A DNA stretch of 64,000 nucleotides from CAWIJJ01 sp963836425 (GCA_963836425.1 CAWIJJ010000005.1:91492-155491), one strand, 5' to 3'; counted from the first letter of the stretch, positions 8,332-16,092 are shown. Notes: generated by a model from the sequence alone, not told the origin. Numbers and translations are program-made.

Positions 8332-8481
8332 TCACGCCGCCTTGCCCTTAGGCGGCTGCGGGCAAGTCGCGAATTCCCAGCGGCACCGCCCCACGCACTT
8401 CTTCAACTGGCAAGTGATGCAGGTGACCCTGCCCTTGTGGTGCCGCTCGAGGCCGGTATGAGATGGAAGGATGTGAAACAT
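8332..8481 (-). CDS. 49-residue cysteine-rich small protein
   Basis: The ATG overlaps the stop of the preceding 78-codon gene as TGATG, the coupling arrangement used by other real gene pairs in this window. The product contains five cysteines spaced C-x2-C-x4-C-x3-C-x6-C (TCITCQLKKCVGRC, then WEFATC), which could bind a metal ion, and a basic tail (PPKGKAA). No family is recognised. Coupling and the regular cysteine spacing argue that it is translated. Confidence 0.5.
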   Translation of the reverse strand: MFHILPSHTGLERHHKGRVTCITCQLKKCVGRCRWEFATCPQPPKGKAA

Positions 8482-8717
8482 CAGGCCACCTCGGGGAGCA
8501 GGAATTCGGATTCATCCATCGCATTGTCCGACGCGGCGAGGATGCCGGTCTCGGAGGCGAGCGCGATTGGCACTTCACGAACGTCGATTGGATCGAATCC
8601 GCGAGCGGGCTGGCGTTTCTCCCATCCATTCGTTTCGGCTGGAAACATGAGGAATCCCGTACCAGGCTGGAATGCGTACCAACGAGTGGGGTAATTGTGG
8701 CTGCGGTAGAGTTTCAT
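8481..8717 (-). CDS. Small hypothetical protein (78 residues)
   Basis: The gene starts at ATG 8717 behind a strong Shine-Dalgarno (GGAGGGTTA). The protein begins MKLYRSHNYPTRWYAFQPGT, followed by a GWEKRQPARGFDPIDVREVP segment. I believe similar short proteins occur in related acidobacterial genomes, but no function is known. It has no signal peptide or membrane segment and is presumably cytoplasmic. It is the first gene of the three-gene small-protein unit. Confidence 0.65.
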   Translation of the reverse strand: MKLYRSHNYPTRWYAFQPGTGFLMFPAETNGWEKRQPARGFDPIDVREVPIALASETGILAASDNAMDESEFLLPEVA

Positions 8718-8844
8718 TAACCCTCCAACTTCTTTTGATGAGTCAAGACTATCCCAATCGCGTGAGGCTTTGGAATCGAATCTTTGCGGTGAGAGGGTAC
8801 CCTAATTTAGGGGGGGGCCGTATGCCGGCGTGATTTGCCTGGGG

Positions 8845-9552
8845 TCAGTACTCGCGTCGCTGCACGGCTCTAACTGTAACGAGCAACAGAGTGACAGCCA
8901 GAAGGTCGGCCGTTAGCAACTGGGACACAGGCAGGCGGTGGGTCAGTAGCGGCGACGCTGCGCCGAAGGCTCGGACGACGTCAACGGCGGGAGAGATCCT
9001 GTGGAGAAGCCACAGGAGCAGCGTCAGGCCGTAACCCGCGGGAAAGAAGTTCAACGGCTCAACCAGGAACGCCTGAAAGAGCAGAGCCGCGCAGTAAGGT
9101 ACAGGCAGCCAGAGGAGCGTGGTCAAAACGAGTCTCACGAAATCCGAGAGCGCTATGCTGCTCGAGACTGAGGGAAACAACTCCCATACCGCGACAGCGA
9201 TGATGACGGTGGCGAAGAAGGCTTCGAACAGTCCGATGCCTGCTCGCACGAAAACGAGCAGCTTTCGGCTCACCGGCAGGGAGATGGTGAACTGCGTGGA
9301 TCCTGCCAGGCCCTCGGGGAAACTGATGTGTGTCGGCCCCTGCGACTTCACCCCTGAGCCCGCCATCAGGCCCATCGCGCAAGATAGACTGAGCCACATC
9401 AGGAAGAGCACGGCAGTGGCCGTCCGAGGGTCGTGTCTGGCGCCGTATTTGGCGGCAATGAGGATTGCCGGCATGCCAATCAGGCCTATCAGGCGCCAGC
9501 GGGTTTCGAGCCACCCCTTCATGGCGAGCACCTCAGCTATTTGCCAATTCAT
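8845..9552 (-). CDS. ABC transporter permease, paralogue 1
   Basis: The 235-residue protein has about six membrane segments and no ATPase domain. It is clearly paralogous to the next gene upstream: both share the opening EVL-MK-W-ETRWRL, the block GLAGST-FTISLPV, DFVRLVLTTLL versus DFARLVLTTIL, and the ending RREY. The start is ATG 9552, after a GGGAGA ribosome-binding site. Together with the second permease and the ATPase it would form an exporter of unknown substrate. Confidence 0.8.
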   Translation of the reverse strand: MNWQIAEVLAMKGWLETRWRLIGLIGMPAILIAAKYGARHDPRTATAVLFLMWLSLSCAMGLMAGSGVKSQGPTHISFPEGLAGSTQFTISLPVSRKLLVFVRAGIGLFEAFFATVIIAVAVWELFPSVSSSIALSDFVRLVLTTLLWLPVPYCAALLFQAFLVEPLNFFPAGYGLTLLLWLLHRISPAVDVVRAFGAASPLLTHRLPVSQLLTADLLAVTLLLVTVRAVQRREY

Positions 9553-9568
9553 CACGAATCTCCCAGGA

Positions 9569-10237
9569 TCAATACTCGCGCCTTCGCACAACCACGCCGG
9601 AGGCGAGCAGCAGAACCGACCCCGCAATCACGGAGGGCGTCAATTGAGACCAAGGCACATGGTGAGTCTTCAATGGCGACGCCTCGCCGAACGCGCGAAT
9701 CACATCCAAGCCGGGGGCCAGTTGATGACAGAGCAGAAGCAGCAGGATGAGTGTGCCGCCCGCGTACCCCAGCGAGAACGGTTCCGCCGTCCAGGTGGAA
9801 AAGAACACATGCGCGCAGTAAGGTGCAATCAAGAATAGGATCGTGGTCAGGACAAGCCTCGCGAAATCGGAGGGGCTTGCGGTTTCCCGCGTCACCGGAA
9901 ACAGGGTCCAAATGAGCAACGCCGCAAGGGTCGTGGCAGCCGCTGTCTCCGCCAGTCCGACTGCGGCCCTGGCCGCGAGCAGCCGAAGCCTGGTCACTGG
10001 AAGCGAAATGGTGAACTCGGTCGATCCCGCCAGGCCTTCCGAAAAGCCCAGCGGCGCCTGCGACGTCACCCCCGAGCCGCCGAGCAGGATCGCAAGGAAA
10101 GTCAGCATCAACCACGCTGTCGTGAGGACGTTCGTGCCGGCCGGGTTCCGAAAATTCAACGCGAGGGCGATCAGCAGGTAAACGGCCAGGATCAGCAGCC
10201 GCCATCGGGTTTCCATCCACGCCTTCATCAACAGCAC
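9569..10237 (-). CDS. ABC transporter permease, paralogue 2
   Basis: The 222-residue membrane protein shares blocks along its whole length with its neighbour, pointing to an old tandem duplication. Translation starts either at GTG 10237, which almost abuts the ATPase stop, or at ATG 10228. Similarity to the sister protein continues to the GTG and slightly beyond it, so the upstream start is preferred. It probably pairs with the sister permease as a heterodimer powered by the adjacent ATPase. Confidence 0.8.
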   Translation of the reverse strand: MLLMKAWMETRWRLLILAVYLLIALALNFRNPAGTNVLTTAWLMLTFLAILLGGSGVTSQAPLGFSEGLAGSTEFTISLPVTRLRLLAARAAVGLAETAAATTLAALLIWTLFPVTRETASPSDFARLVLTTILFLIAPYCAHVFFSTWTAEPFSLGYAGGTLILLLLLCHQLAPGLDVIRAFGEASPLKTHHVPWSQLTPSVIAGSVLLLASGVVVRRREY

Positions 10238-10238
10238 T

Positions 10239-11129
10239 TCAATTACTCCGCACGTGTTCGAGGAAGATTTCTTTGAGACTGACGGGGAACCGTTCCACGG
10301 AAGTGCCTGGAAGCGAGCGCGCCTGTTGCACGATGGCCTCCACGTTGCGGCTCGCCAGAATCGAAACGGTTCTCCCCTCCTGGCGCACGCGGTCCGCCCC
10401 AGGCAGCCACGAGATCGGCGCGGGCTCCCATTCGAAGACGACGCGCAGCCGCTGGTATCGCACCTTCAGATCGTCGAGGGCGCCCTCCACTACACAGCGT
10501 CCGCGATCGATGATGGCAACGTGATCGGCAATCTGTTCGACTTCAGCGAGTTGATGGGAAGAGAAGAAGATCGTGGTGCCCTCAGTCGCGGGAAGCGCCA
10601 CGAGTTCCTTCAACAACGCCTCGACCACCGCTGGGTCAAGCCCCTCAATAGGCTCGTCCAGAATCAGCAGTTCAGCTCCATGCGACATTGCCAGCAGGAG
10701 CATCAGGCCTGTCCGCATGCCTTTTGAGAGAGCCGATATTTTCCGGTTGGGCGGCAGGCTGAACATGTCCATATAGCGGCGTTCCAGATCACAGCGCCAC
10801 GTGGGAAAGAACGGGCGCGTGAAGCGGACGATCTGCTGCACGGTCATGTAAGGATACAAGTACTTGCTTTCGGAGACATAGCCGATGCGCCGCCGCAGGC
10901 CGGCATTCCCTTCGGGTCCGGTAACCACTTCATTGAAAACTCGTACGTCACCGCCCCCGGATTTCAGAAAACCAAGCAGCAGCCGGATCGTGGTCGTCTT
11001 GCCGGCGCCGTTCCGGCCGAGGAAGCCAAAGATACTCCCTTGGGAGACCTTGAGATCCAGCCCATCGACGGCCACATGGCTGCCGAAGCTTCTGCGCAGA
11101 GCTACCGTCTCGATAATGAAATCACTCAT
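10239..11129 (-). CDS. ABC transporter ATP-binding protein
   Basis: The 296-residue ATPase contains the Walker A GRNGAGKT (residues 39-46) and a degenerate signature motif ALSKGMRTGLML. Walker B is LLILDEPIEGLDP and the switch histidine sits in FFSSHQLAEVEQIADH. The C-terminal 75 residues form the extra domain common in multidrug-type CcmA-like ATPases. The start overlaps the GntR gene stop by 4 bp (ATGA), so regulator, ATPase and two permeases form one operon. Confidence 0.92.
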   Translation of the reverse strand: MSDFIIETVALRRSFGSHVAVDGLDLKVSQGSIFGFLGRNGAGKTTTIRLLLGFLKSGGGDVRVFNEVVTGPEGNAGLRRRIGYVSESKYLYPYMTVQQIVRFTRPFFPTWRCDLERRYMDMFSLPPNRKISALSKGMRTGLMLLLAMSHGAELLILDEPIEGLDPAVVEALLKELVALPATEGTTIFFSSHQLAEVEQIADHVAIIDRGRCVVEGALDDLKVRYQRLRVVFEWEPAPISWLPGADRVRQEGRTVSILASRNVEAIVQQARSLPGTSVERFPVSLKEIFLEHVRSN

Positions 11130-11527
11130 AGCCTCCTCCCGCTCAGATTGTTCAACTGTGTTGCGGAAAGTTCGCTTTCAAACAGCCTTCTCATCTCCTG
11201 CTCCGTGACACCGAGAGACCGAAGGCGCTCGATAGCCGATTCCACGATGTTGTGTGCCTGGCGCATCACCTTTCCCCTTGCCGAGACTGACGAACTGATA
11301 AAAGCGCCCAAACCATGCCGCAGTTCCACGATGCCCTCGTGTTCGAGTTCGCGGTAGGCCCGCACCACGGTATTGGAGTTCATGACTAATTCCTGGGCAA
11401 GGGCCCGGATCGTCGGAAGCTGATCCCCGGCGCGCAGGGCGCCTGTTTCGACTGCGTGTTTGACCTGCTCCATCAATTGAACGTAGAGCGGAACGCCAGA
11501 CGAGGGATTCAGACGGAAGAACGCCAT
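11126..11527 (-). CDS. GntR family regulator, YtrA subfamily
   Basis: At 133 residues it matches the short YtrA type of GntR regulator: an N-terminal winged helix (PLYVQLMEQVKHAVETGALR, then LPTIRALAQELVMNSNTVVRAYRELE) and a small C-terminal dimerisation segment of about 45 residues. Such regulators usually repress a linked ABC transporter operon, which is what follows. The ATG at 11527 has no evident ribosome-binding site because the promoter and operator lie directly upstream. Confidence 0.9.
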   Translation of the reverse strand: MAFFRLNPSSGVPLYVQLMEQVKHAVETGALRAGDQLPTIRALAQELVMNSNTVVRAYRELEHEGIVELRHGLGAFISSSVSARGKVMRQAHNIVESAIERLRSLGVTEQEMRRLFESELSATQLNNLSGRRL

Positions 11528-11533
11528 GTGCAG

Positions 11534-11579
11534 TGTGCTAGTCCACTATCACAGTACACAATTCGAACAAGGCTGTCAA
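11534..11579 (-). promoter_or_regulatory. Promoter and operator of the GntR-ABC operon
   Basis: On the minus strand a -35 TTGACA (11574-11579) is separated by 17 bp from a -10 TACTGT (11551-11556). A 20-bp near-perfect palindrome at 11534-11553, TGTG-N-TAGT-CC-ACTA-N-CACA, overlaps the -10 and the predicted start site. This fits negative autoregulation by the YtrA-type protein. The leader would be only about 17 nt. Confidence 0.6.
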
Positions 11580-11582
11580 TCT

Positions 11583-11780
11583 TCACGCGGTTACGGCGGT
11601 AGCGGCGCCGATCCCGACGGCTGTGAGGGCGATCACCGCCAGACCGAAGGCCGGCTTGCGCAGAAAATTGCGGTGGGCATAGCGAAGGTCCTGGAAGAGG
11701 TGGTCCAGCCAGTCGAGCCCGCGGGACGCGCGGCATTCGTCTTTGAGGTACTCGAGTGCGCCGAATTCCGGTAATGCGCT
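11583..11780 (-). pseudogene. N-terminal remnant of a duplicated-orphan-permease (ADOP) gene
   Basis: The minus strand encodes EFGALEYLKDECRASRGLDW, then LDHLFQDLRYAHRNFLRKPA and FGLAVIALTAVGIGAATAVT, ending at a stop at 11583. This is the linker and first membrane helix of the MacB/FtsX-like permeases that are abundant in Acidobacteriota (normally about 800 residues). Nothing of the remaining permease follows. The stop sits beside the GntR promoter, so the rest was lost or replaced. A start codon and the usual N-terminal domain are also missing. Confidence 0.6.
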
Positions 11781-11821
11781 AAAAGTGCGTGATTGAATTC
11801 AGCCGCCCTGACTTCCCGCTC

Positions 11822-11851
11822 CTGACTTTACGGCAATGTATGTACTATACT
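11822..11851 (+). promoter_or_regulatory. Probable promoter of brnTA
   Basis: A -10 TATACT (11846-11851) lies about 10 nt upstream of the brnT ATG, with a -35-like CTGACT (11822-11827) 18 bp before it. The segment between carries short symmetric elements (TTTAC at 11827-11831 and GTAAA at 11852-11856) that could bind the antitoxin complex. Autoregulation is the rule for BrnTA but is inferred here. Confidence 0.4.
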
Positions 11852-11861
11852 GTAAATACAA

Positions 11862-12149
11862 ATGAAGATCGAATGGGATCAGGCAAAGAACGAAATCAAT
11901 AAGGCCAAGCACGGCATTGACTTCGATACTGCCCAATTGGTTTTCGATGATCCCTTCTGCATCACGTTCGTTGAACGGGTTACGGACGGCGAGGAACGGT
12001 GGTACGCAATTGGCTCCATCGAGAACGTCATCCTTCTTGTTGTGGTGCATACCTACCGAATAGAAGGTTCCGATGAAGTCATCCGTATCATCTCAGCCCG
12101 TCCTGCAACCCGGCAAGAAAGGAAACTATATGTCGAAGCTATCGGCTGA
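11862..12149 (+). CDS. brnT: BrnT family toxin (ribonuclease)
   Basis: The 95-residue protein has the BrnT pattern: MKIEWDQAKNEINKAKHGID at the start, FDTAQLVFDDP, then ERWYAIGSIENVILLVVVHT and a final IRIISARPATRQERKLY. BrnT is a RelE-fold ribonuclease that blocks translation and is held inactive by BrnA. The length is typical. The gene overlaps brnA by 20 bp and sits among gene remnants, a usual setting for a mobile toxin-antitoxin pair. Confidence 0.9.
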   Translation: MKIEWDQAKNEINKAKHGIDFDTAQLVFDDPFCITFVERVTDGEERWYAIGSIENVILLVVVHTYRIEGSDEVIRIISARPATRQERKLYVEAIG

Positions 12150-12390
12150 AAAACGTAAAGAGCTTCAAAGACTCGCTGCCAAGCCGGATCGTGAAATCGA
12201 CCTCACCGATATTCCTGAGATTCGTGAGATCCCATCGGATGCGGTTATCGGTCGCTTTTATCGCCCGAAGAAATCCACCGTAACTATTCGGCTCGATTCC
12301 GATGTCCTATCATGGCTGAAGGCGACGGGTGAAGGATACCAGACTCGCATCAACGCCTATTTGCGTGAAATGATGCAGCGGAATCGCTAA
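12130..12390 (+). CDS. brnA: BrnA family antitoxin
   Basis: The start ATG 12130 gives 86 residues. The C-terminal part, STVTIRLDSDVLSWLKATGE followed by GYQTRINAYLREMM, is the ribbon-helix-helix region by which BrnA dimerises, binds DNA and neutralises BrnT. The N-terminal half is polar and charged. Upstream in-frame codons lie inside brnT and were not used because ATG 12130 matches the family start. Both genes appear intact. Confidence 0.88.
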   Translation: MSKLSAEKRKELQRLAAKPDREIDLTDIPEIREIPSDAVIGRFYRPKKSTVTIRLDSDVLSWLKATGEGYQTRINAYLREMMQRNR

Positions 12391-12499
12391 ACTGACTCCG
12401 GGCGCACTGAGTTCTGCCGTCATTGGGAGTTAATTCGCTACGAGCCTAAAGGGCATGCGTTTCCGGGTAATCTGACAATCTTATCGGAGCCGGCGACCC

Positions 12500-12538
12500 T
12501 TGACATGATTATCGGAATCTGATATAACGGAATCCGAT
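12500..12538 (+). promoter_or_regulatory. Promoter and candidate operator of padR
   Basis: TTGACA (12500-12505), 17 bp, TATAAC (12523-12528) make a near-consensus promoter 11 bp before the padR ATG. An inverted repeat flanks the -10 box: ATCGGA (12511-12516) and TCCGAT (12533-12538). PadR proteins usually repress their own genes, so this is a plausible operator. The leader is only a few nucleotides long. Confidence 0.55.
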
Positions 12539-12539
12539 C

Positions 12540-12893
12540 ATGAAACCGGACCCCGATAAGTATCTTCCTCTAGCTCCGGCCGCGCTGCACATTCTGCTCT
12601 CGCTGGCCGAAGAACCGATGCACGGCTACGGCATCAAGCAGGAGGTGTTGCGCCAATCGGGCGGCCGCTATAGCCTTGGGCCCGGCACGCTCTACGACAA
12701 CCTCCAACGGCTAATGAAGCAGCGCATGGTGGAAGAAGTAGCGGGGCCTCGCGAAGAGGAAAACTCGCGCCGGCGTTATTATCGCCTGAGCTCGCTTGGC
12801 CGCGGCGTGCTCTCGCAGGAAATCGCGCGGCTGGAAGACGTGGTGCATGAGGGCAGAACGCGCCTCCGCTTGCTCAAACCCAGGAGGGCCTGA
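12540..12893 (+). CDS. PadR family transcriptional regulator
   Basis: The 117-residue protein carries the PadR winged helix: PAALHILLSLAEEPMHGYGI near residues 14-33, GTLYDNLQRLMKQRMVEEV near 49-68 and RRRYYRLSSLGRGVL near 77-91. It is short and lacks a long C-terminal helix. The stop overlaps the ATG of the EF-hand gene as TGATG. In Acidobacteriota PadR genes often precede membrane-protein genes, and here the partner has EF-hands. Confidence 0.92.
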   Translation: MKPDPDKYLPLAPAALHILLSLAEEPMHGYGIKQEVLRQSGGRYSLGPGTLYDNLQRLMKQRMVEEVAGPREEENSRRRYYRLSSLGRGVLSQEIARLEDVVHEGRTRLRLLKPRRA

Positions 12894-13762
12894 TGCTGCG
12901 ATGGCTGTACATCCAACTGATCTGGCTCCATCCGGCGCCGTTCCGCTGGCGTTTTGGCGACGACATGCTTGACGATTTCGACCGTGCTGCGTTACGCGAC
13001 AAGCCGCGATATTTCGCCGATGCCGCGGCCTCGCTTGCGCGGCAGTGGCTGTTGCGCCCGGAATTCCGGCGTCCGGAGCCGACCGCAGCGACTGCGGCGT
13101 CCTTGGCAGCGGGGGTGCCGCTGTTCCAAACCCTAGACACCTACAAACCGCGACCGGCGGCGTTACTTCATGGCGGACTTCTGACCATCCTCTTGTTTCT
13201 TGCCGCGGTGGTCGCGATCAACAAGGGCGGCGGAGTTGCGAGGCCGTTTCTCGTCGGCGCGCATTTTTCCAGGCCCGGCCTCTTGCCGATCGACCGGAAT
13301 TCGGTTGCCGCCAGCGATCTCAACACCACCGTCAAGGTGGGACCGGATCCCTTCGATGCGTGGCTGAAGCTCGCCCGACCTTATTTTGGTTCGATGCCCG
13401 TGCTGCGTGCGCTCGACACCGATGGTGATCTTGCGCTCTCGTCGCGGGAGATCGACAACGCTCCGGCGGCGCTTCGCAATCTGGACACCAACCACGCCGG
13501 CAAGGTGACAGCCGAGGAATGCGGCCTGCACATCGATCCGAATTCCGTGCCCCCGACGATGCCAGTGCAACTTCGCCGGCAGTTCATGAGCTATCATCCG
13601 GTGCTGGCTGCTCTCGACGCCGACCATGACGGCGAGATCTCGGCTTGGGAGATCGATCACGCTGCCGCGGCGCTGAAGAAGCCCGATCGAAATCATGACG
13701 GTTACCTGACCGCCGACGAGTTGGTTCCGTTTGAAATGGCGGTCCGCGCGGGTCTGCGGTGA
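12893..13762 (+). CDS. Membrane-anchored EF-hand protein
   Basis: The 289-residue protein has an amphipathic N-terminal part (about 90 residues), a single membrane helix near residues 92-109 (LLHGGLLTILLFLAAVVAIN) and a C-terminal domain. That domain has four EF-hand loops: DTDGDLALSSREID, DTNHAGKVTAEE, DADHDGEISAWEID and DRNHDGYLTADEL. Loops 1, 3 and 4 have good calcium ligands; loop 2 has Ala-Gly in the middle but keeps the acidic end. Coupled translation with PadR suggests a shared regulatory task, which is unknown. Confidence 0.75.
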   Translation: MLRWLYIQLIWLHPAPFRWRFGDDMLDDFDRAALRDKPRYFADAAASLARQWLLRPEFRRPEPTAATAASLAAGVPLFQTLDTYKPRPAALLHGGLLTILLFLAAVVAINKGGGVARPFLVGAHFSRPGLLPIDRNSVAASDLNTTVKVGPDPFDAWLKLARPYFGSMPVLRALDTDGDLALSSREIDNAPAALRNLDTNHAGKVTAEECGLHIDPNSVPPTMPVQLRRQFMSYHPVLAALDADHDGEISAWEIDHAAAALKKPDRNHDGYLTADELVPFEMAVRAGLR

Positions 13763-13792
13763 GTACCGGAAATTGACAGGAAAGCTACTCTT

Positions 13793-14309
13793 TTGATTGC
13801 TGCGCTATCCAGTGTCTCGTTGCAAGCTCAACCCGTGTCATCGCCGGCGACGCCCAAATTCGAGGTCGTCTCGATTCGGCGGCACAATGCAGAGAGTGGG
13901 CCGGTACAAACTGGGCCGACATCGGAAGGATTTCGTTCGATCGGCCTTCCCATCTTTGCCATATTTCAGTTGGCGTATGCGCTTCCGAACCAGCGCGGGC
14001 TGCTACGTGGAGATCAGATTGAGGGAGATCCGGGCTGGTTGAGTGACGAACTCTATGACGTAGTGGCGAAGGTTGACCAGGCAGATCTTGCCGACTGGCA
14101 GAAACCGGCGACGCCGACGAGGCAGACAATGCTCCGCGCAATGCTGCAGGCGATGTTGGCCGAACGGTGCAAAGTGGTAGTGCACTTTTGGGAGCAAAGA
14201 GGCGCCGGTGAATGACTTGGTGATAGCGAAGGGTGGGCCGAAGTTCAAACAGGCGGAGACTGTCGATACGGCCGAACTGAGGCGGAAGCACCCCGAAGGA
14301 TGTGAGTAG
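13793..14309 (+). pseudogene. Broken TIGR03435 family gene
   Basis: The first frame encodes a partial signal peptide, then KFEVVSIRRHNAESGP, IFAIFQLAYALPNQRG and MLQAMLAERCKVVVHFWEQ, all recognisable TIGR03435 blocks. The frame is lost near 14200. A second frame continues with VNDLVIAKGGPKFKQAETVD until a stop at 14309. The C-terminal third of the family is absent. Only a TTG could start the frame, and the promoter is not evident. This is a decayed paralogue of the gene at 2872-3642. Confidence 0.7.
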
Positions 14310-14446
14310 CGGTCGCGTTCGGGCGATTTGTAACGACCTTCGCATGCCGGCATCACGTCGGGTGGTTTGCACTACTGTTGAGATCAGAGCACACAAATAG
14401 CGGCAGCGTTCCTGCGACCGCTGCTACACATAAACGAGTTTTCACC

Positions 14447-14548
14447 GAAAAGCATGGTGGGCCATCCTCTCCACCGGTGCAGGCGGCCGGTAAGGATTTC
14501 GAGGCGATTCGGCAGGCACTCAGCCGGCAGGCGGCGGTTGCGAATTGA
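14447..14548 (+). pseudogene. C-terminal remnant of a kinase-TPR gene
   Basis: Thirty-three codons ending in a stop read EKHGGPSSPPVQAAGKDFEA followed by IRQALSRQAAVAN. The intact serine/threonine kinase gene at 23908-26484 ends EKHAGPSAAPVQEARKDLET, IRQALSRQTMVAN, so this is the tail of a paralogous gene whose body is gone. The region 14310-14446 before it and 14549-14712 after it show no further coding pattern that I can recognise. Confidence 0.6.
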
Positions 14549-14712
14549 TCACTGGACCTGGCGGTCGAATTGAAAATGGAGTTCCCCGTCAAGTCCACGC
14601 GGTGTTCGACAGCCGCTTCCGGTTGGCTCGCGGAAATCCGCGTTCGGCTGCCGGGATTCGCGTTCGCGCGGTTTTGATTGAAGCGGGCGGCGGGCGGCCG
14701 TAGTCTCGTAGC

Positions 14713-16068
14713 ATGAAAAAACTGATTTTCGGGATTCTGATCACGGCCCTGTCGGCGATGCCGCAGGGCGGGGGGACGGTGGCGGGGAAATGGCAGCTTG
14801 CCCTCGAGACCGATCACGGCAACGTCAGCGGGCCGCTCGAATTGAAGCAGGACGGCTCCAAACTTTCCGGGACCTTCGATGCGCAGGAGATGGGGAAGGT
14901 CGCGGTAACCGGGGAGGCGCAGGGGCCGAAGATTTCTTTGACCCTGGCCATGCATGGCGGCGAGTTCATGTTGAAGCTTACGGGCACAGTGGATGCCGGG
15001 AGGATGAGCGGCGGCTTCGAGGGGATTGCGGGCAAGTGGTCGGCGAGCCGCGCGCTGACCGGCACGGTGACGGGATTCAAGCCGGATTCGCTGGAGATCG
15101 GCTTCCAACCCGATCAGGGTGAGGCGATGTTTCTGAAAGTGGGCGCCGGGACGCAGGTGGTACGGGTGGCGCCCGGCGAAAGGGACCTCGCGAAAGCGGC
15201 GCCGGCGAAAGTGACCGACATCCTCAAGGGCGACCGGCTGCTGGCGACGCCGGGCGAAGGCGCCGGGGAGGCACGCAGGCTGGTGCTGGTCGCGGCGGAC
15301 GATATCGCGCGGCGTAACGAGCAGGAGCGCGCTGACTGGGCACGTCGCGGGATTTCGGGCATCGTGGCCGCACACGACGGCGACGCGATCACGCTTGAAA
15401 CGCGCACCTCGTCCGGGGCGAAGACGACGCGGGTGCTTCTATCCGGCGCGACGGTGGTGCGGCGCTATGCTCCCGATTCGGTGAAGTTTACCGATGCGCT
15501 TCCGGACAGCGCGGCCGGGATCCGCATTGGGGACCAGGTGAAGCTGCGCGGGGAGCGGAAAGACGAGAGCACGGTGGCGGCAGAGGAAATCGTGTACGGC
15601 ACGTTCGTGACGAGCCTGGGAACCATTCGCGGGATCGACCGCGACGGCTCCACGATCCGGCTCGAAGACCTGGCCACCAAACAGCCGGTGACGGTGCGGA
15701 TCACGGCTGACTCGCGCATCCGGCTGCTGCCGGGAATGGCACCGGGGCAAGCGGGCGAGGGCCACGGCGGAGGTGGCACGCCGATCACCACGGCGGCGGA
15801 CCTGATGGCGATGTTCGAGCGGCTGCCGGCAGTGAAGACGGGCGACCTCAAAGTGGGCGGATCGGTGATCCTGACGAGCACCCGCGGCGCGAAGCCCGGC
15901 GAGGTGACGGCGATCCTGATGCTGGCGAATGCGGACATGCTGGTCGAGATGGCGCAGGCCACGGCGGCGGGGGAGAAGGGCACCACGGCGGTGGACGTGA
16001 TCGGGCGGCTGCACGGCGGGATGTTCGGCGGACCGGGCGGACTCAGCCTGCCGGCGATGCTGCAATAG
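14713..16068 (+). CDS. Secreted protein with DUF5666-like beta repeats
   Basis: The 451-residue protein starts with a signal peptide (MKKLIFGILITALSAMPQGG). Residues 25-115 look like a small beta-barrel domain (GKWQLALETDHGNVSGPLEL). The rest contains three or four repeats of about 70-90 residues in which a short beta segment is followed by a TVVR or SRIR strand and a GDQVKLRG- or GDRLLATPG-type turn, as in DUF5666 proteins. No enzymatic motif is seen. It lies 24 bp upstream of the Oar-like receptor and may be co-transcribed with it. Confidence 0.6.
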   Translation: MKKLIFGILITALSAMPQGGGTVAGKWQLALETDHGNVSGPLELKQDGSKLSGTFDAQEMGKVAVTGEAQGPKISLTLAMHGGEFMLKLTGTVDAGRMSGGFEGIAGKWSASRALTGTVTGFKPDSLEIGFQPDQGEAMFLKVGAGTQVVRVAPGERDLAKAAPAKVTDILKGDRLLATPGEGAGEARRLVLVAADDIARRNEQERADWARRGISGIVAAHDGDAITLETRTSSGAKTTRVLLSGATVVRRYAPDSVKFTDALPDSAAGIRIGDQVKLRGERKDESTVAAEEIVYGTFVTSLGTIRGIDRDGSTIRLEDLATKQPVTVRITADSRIRLLPGMAPGQAGEGHGGGGTPITTAADLMAMFERLPAVKTGDLKVGGSVILTSTRGAKPGEVTAILMLANADMLVEMAQATAAGEKGTTAVDVIGRLHGGMFGGPGGLSLPAMLQ

Positions 16069-16092
16069 GTTCGCGCAACCGAGGACAGTCCG

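Noticed and set aside
14207..14218. The stop in the broken TIGR03435 gene as another selenocysteine codon
   Set aside because: Sequence after the TGA in the same frame does not continue the family; the continuation is in a different frame, so it is a frameshift.
14549..14712. A gene in the gap before the DUF5666-like protein
   Set aside because: Frames are short and show no pattern; it reads as upstream sequence after a gene remnant.
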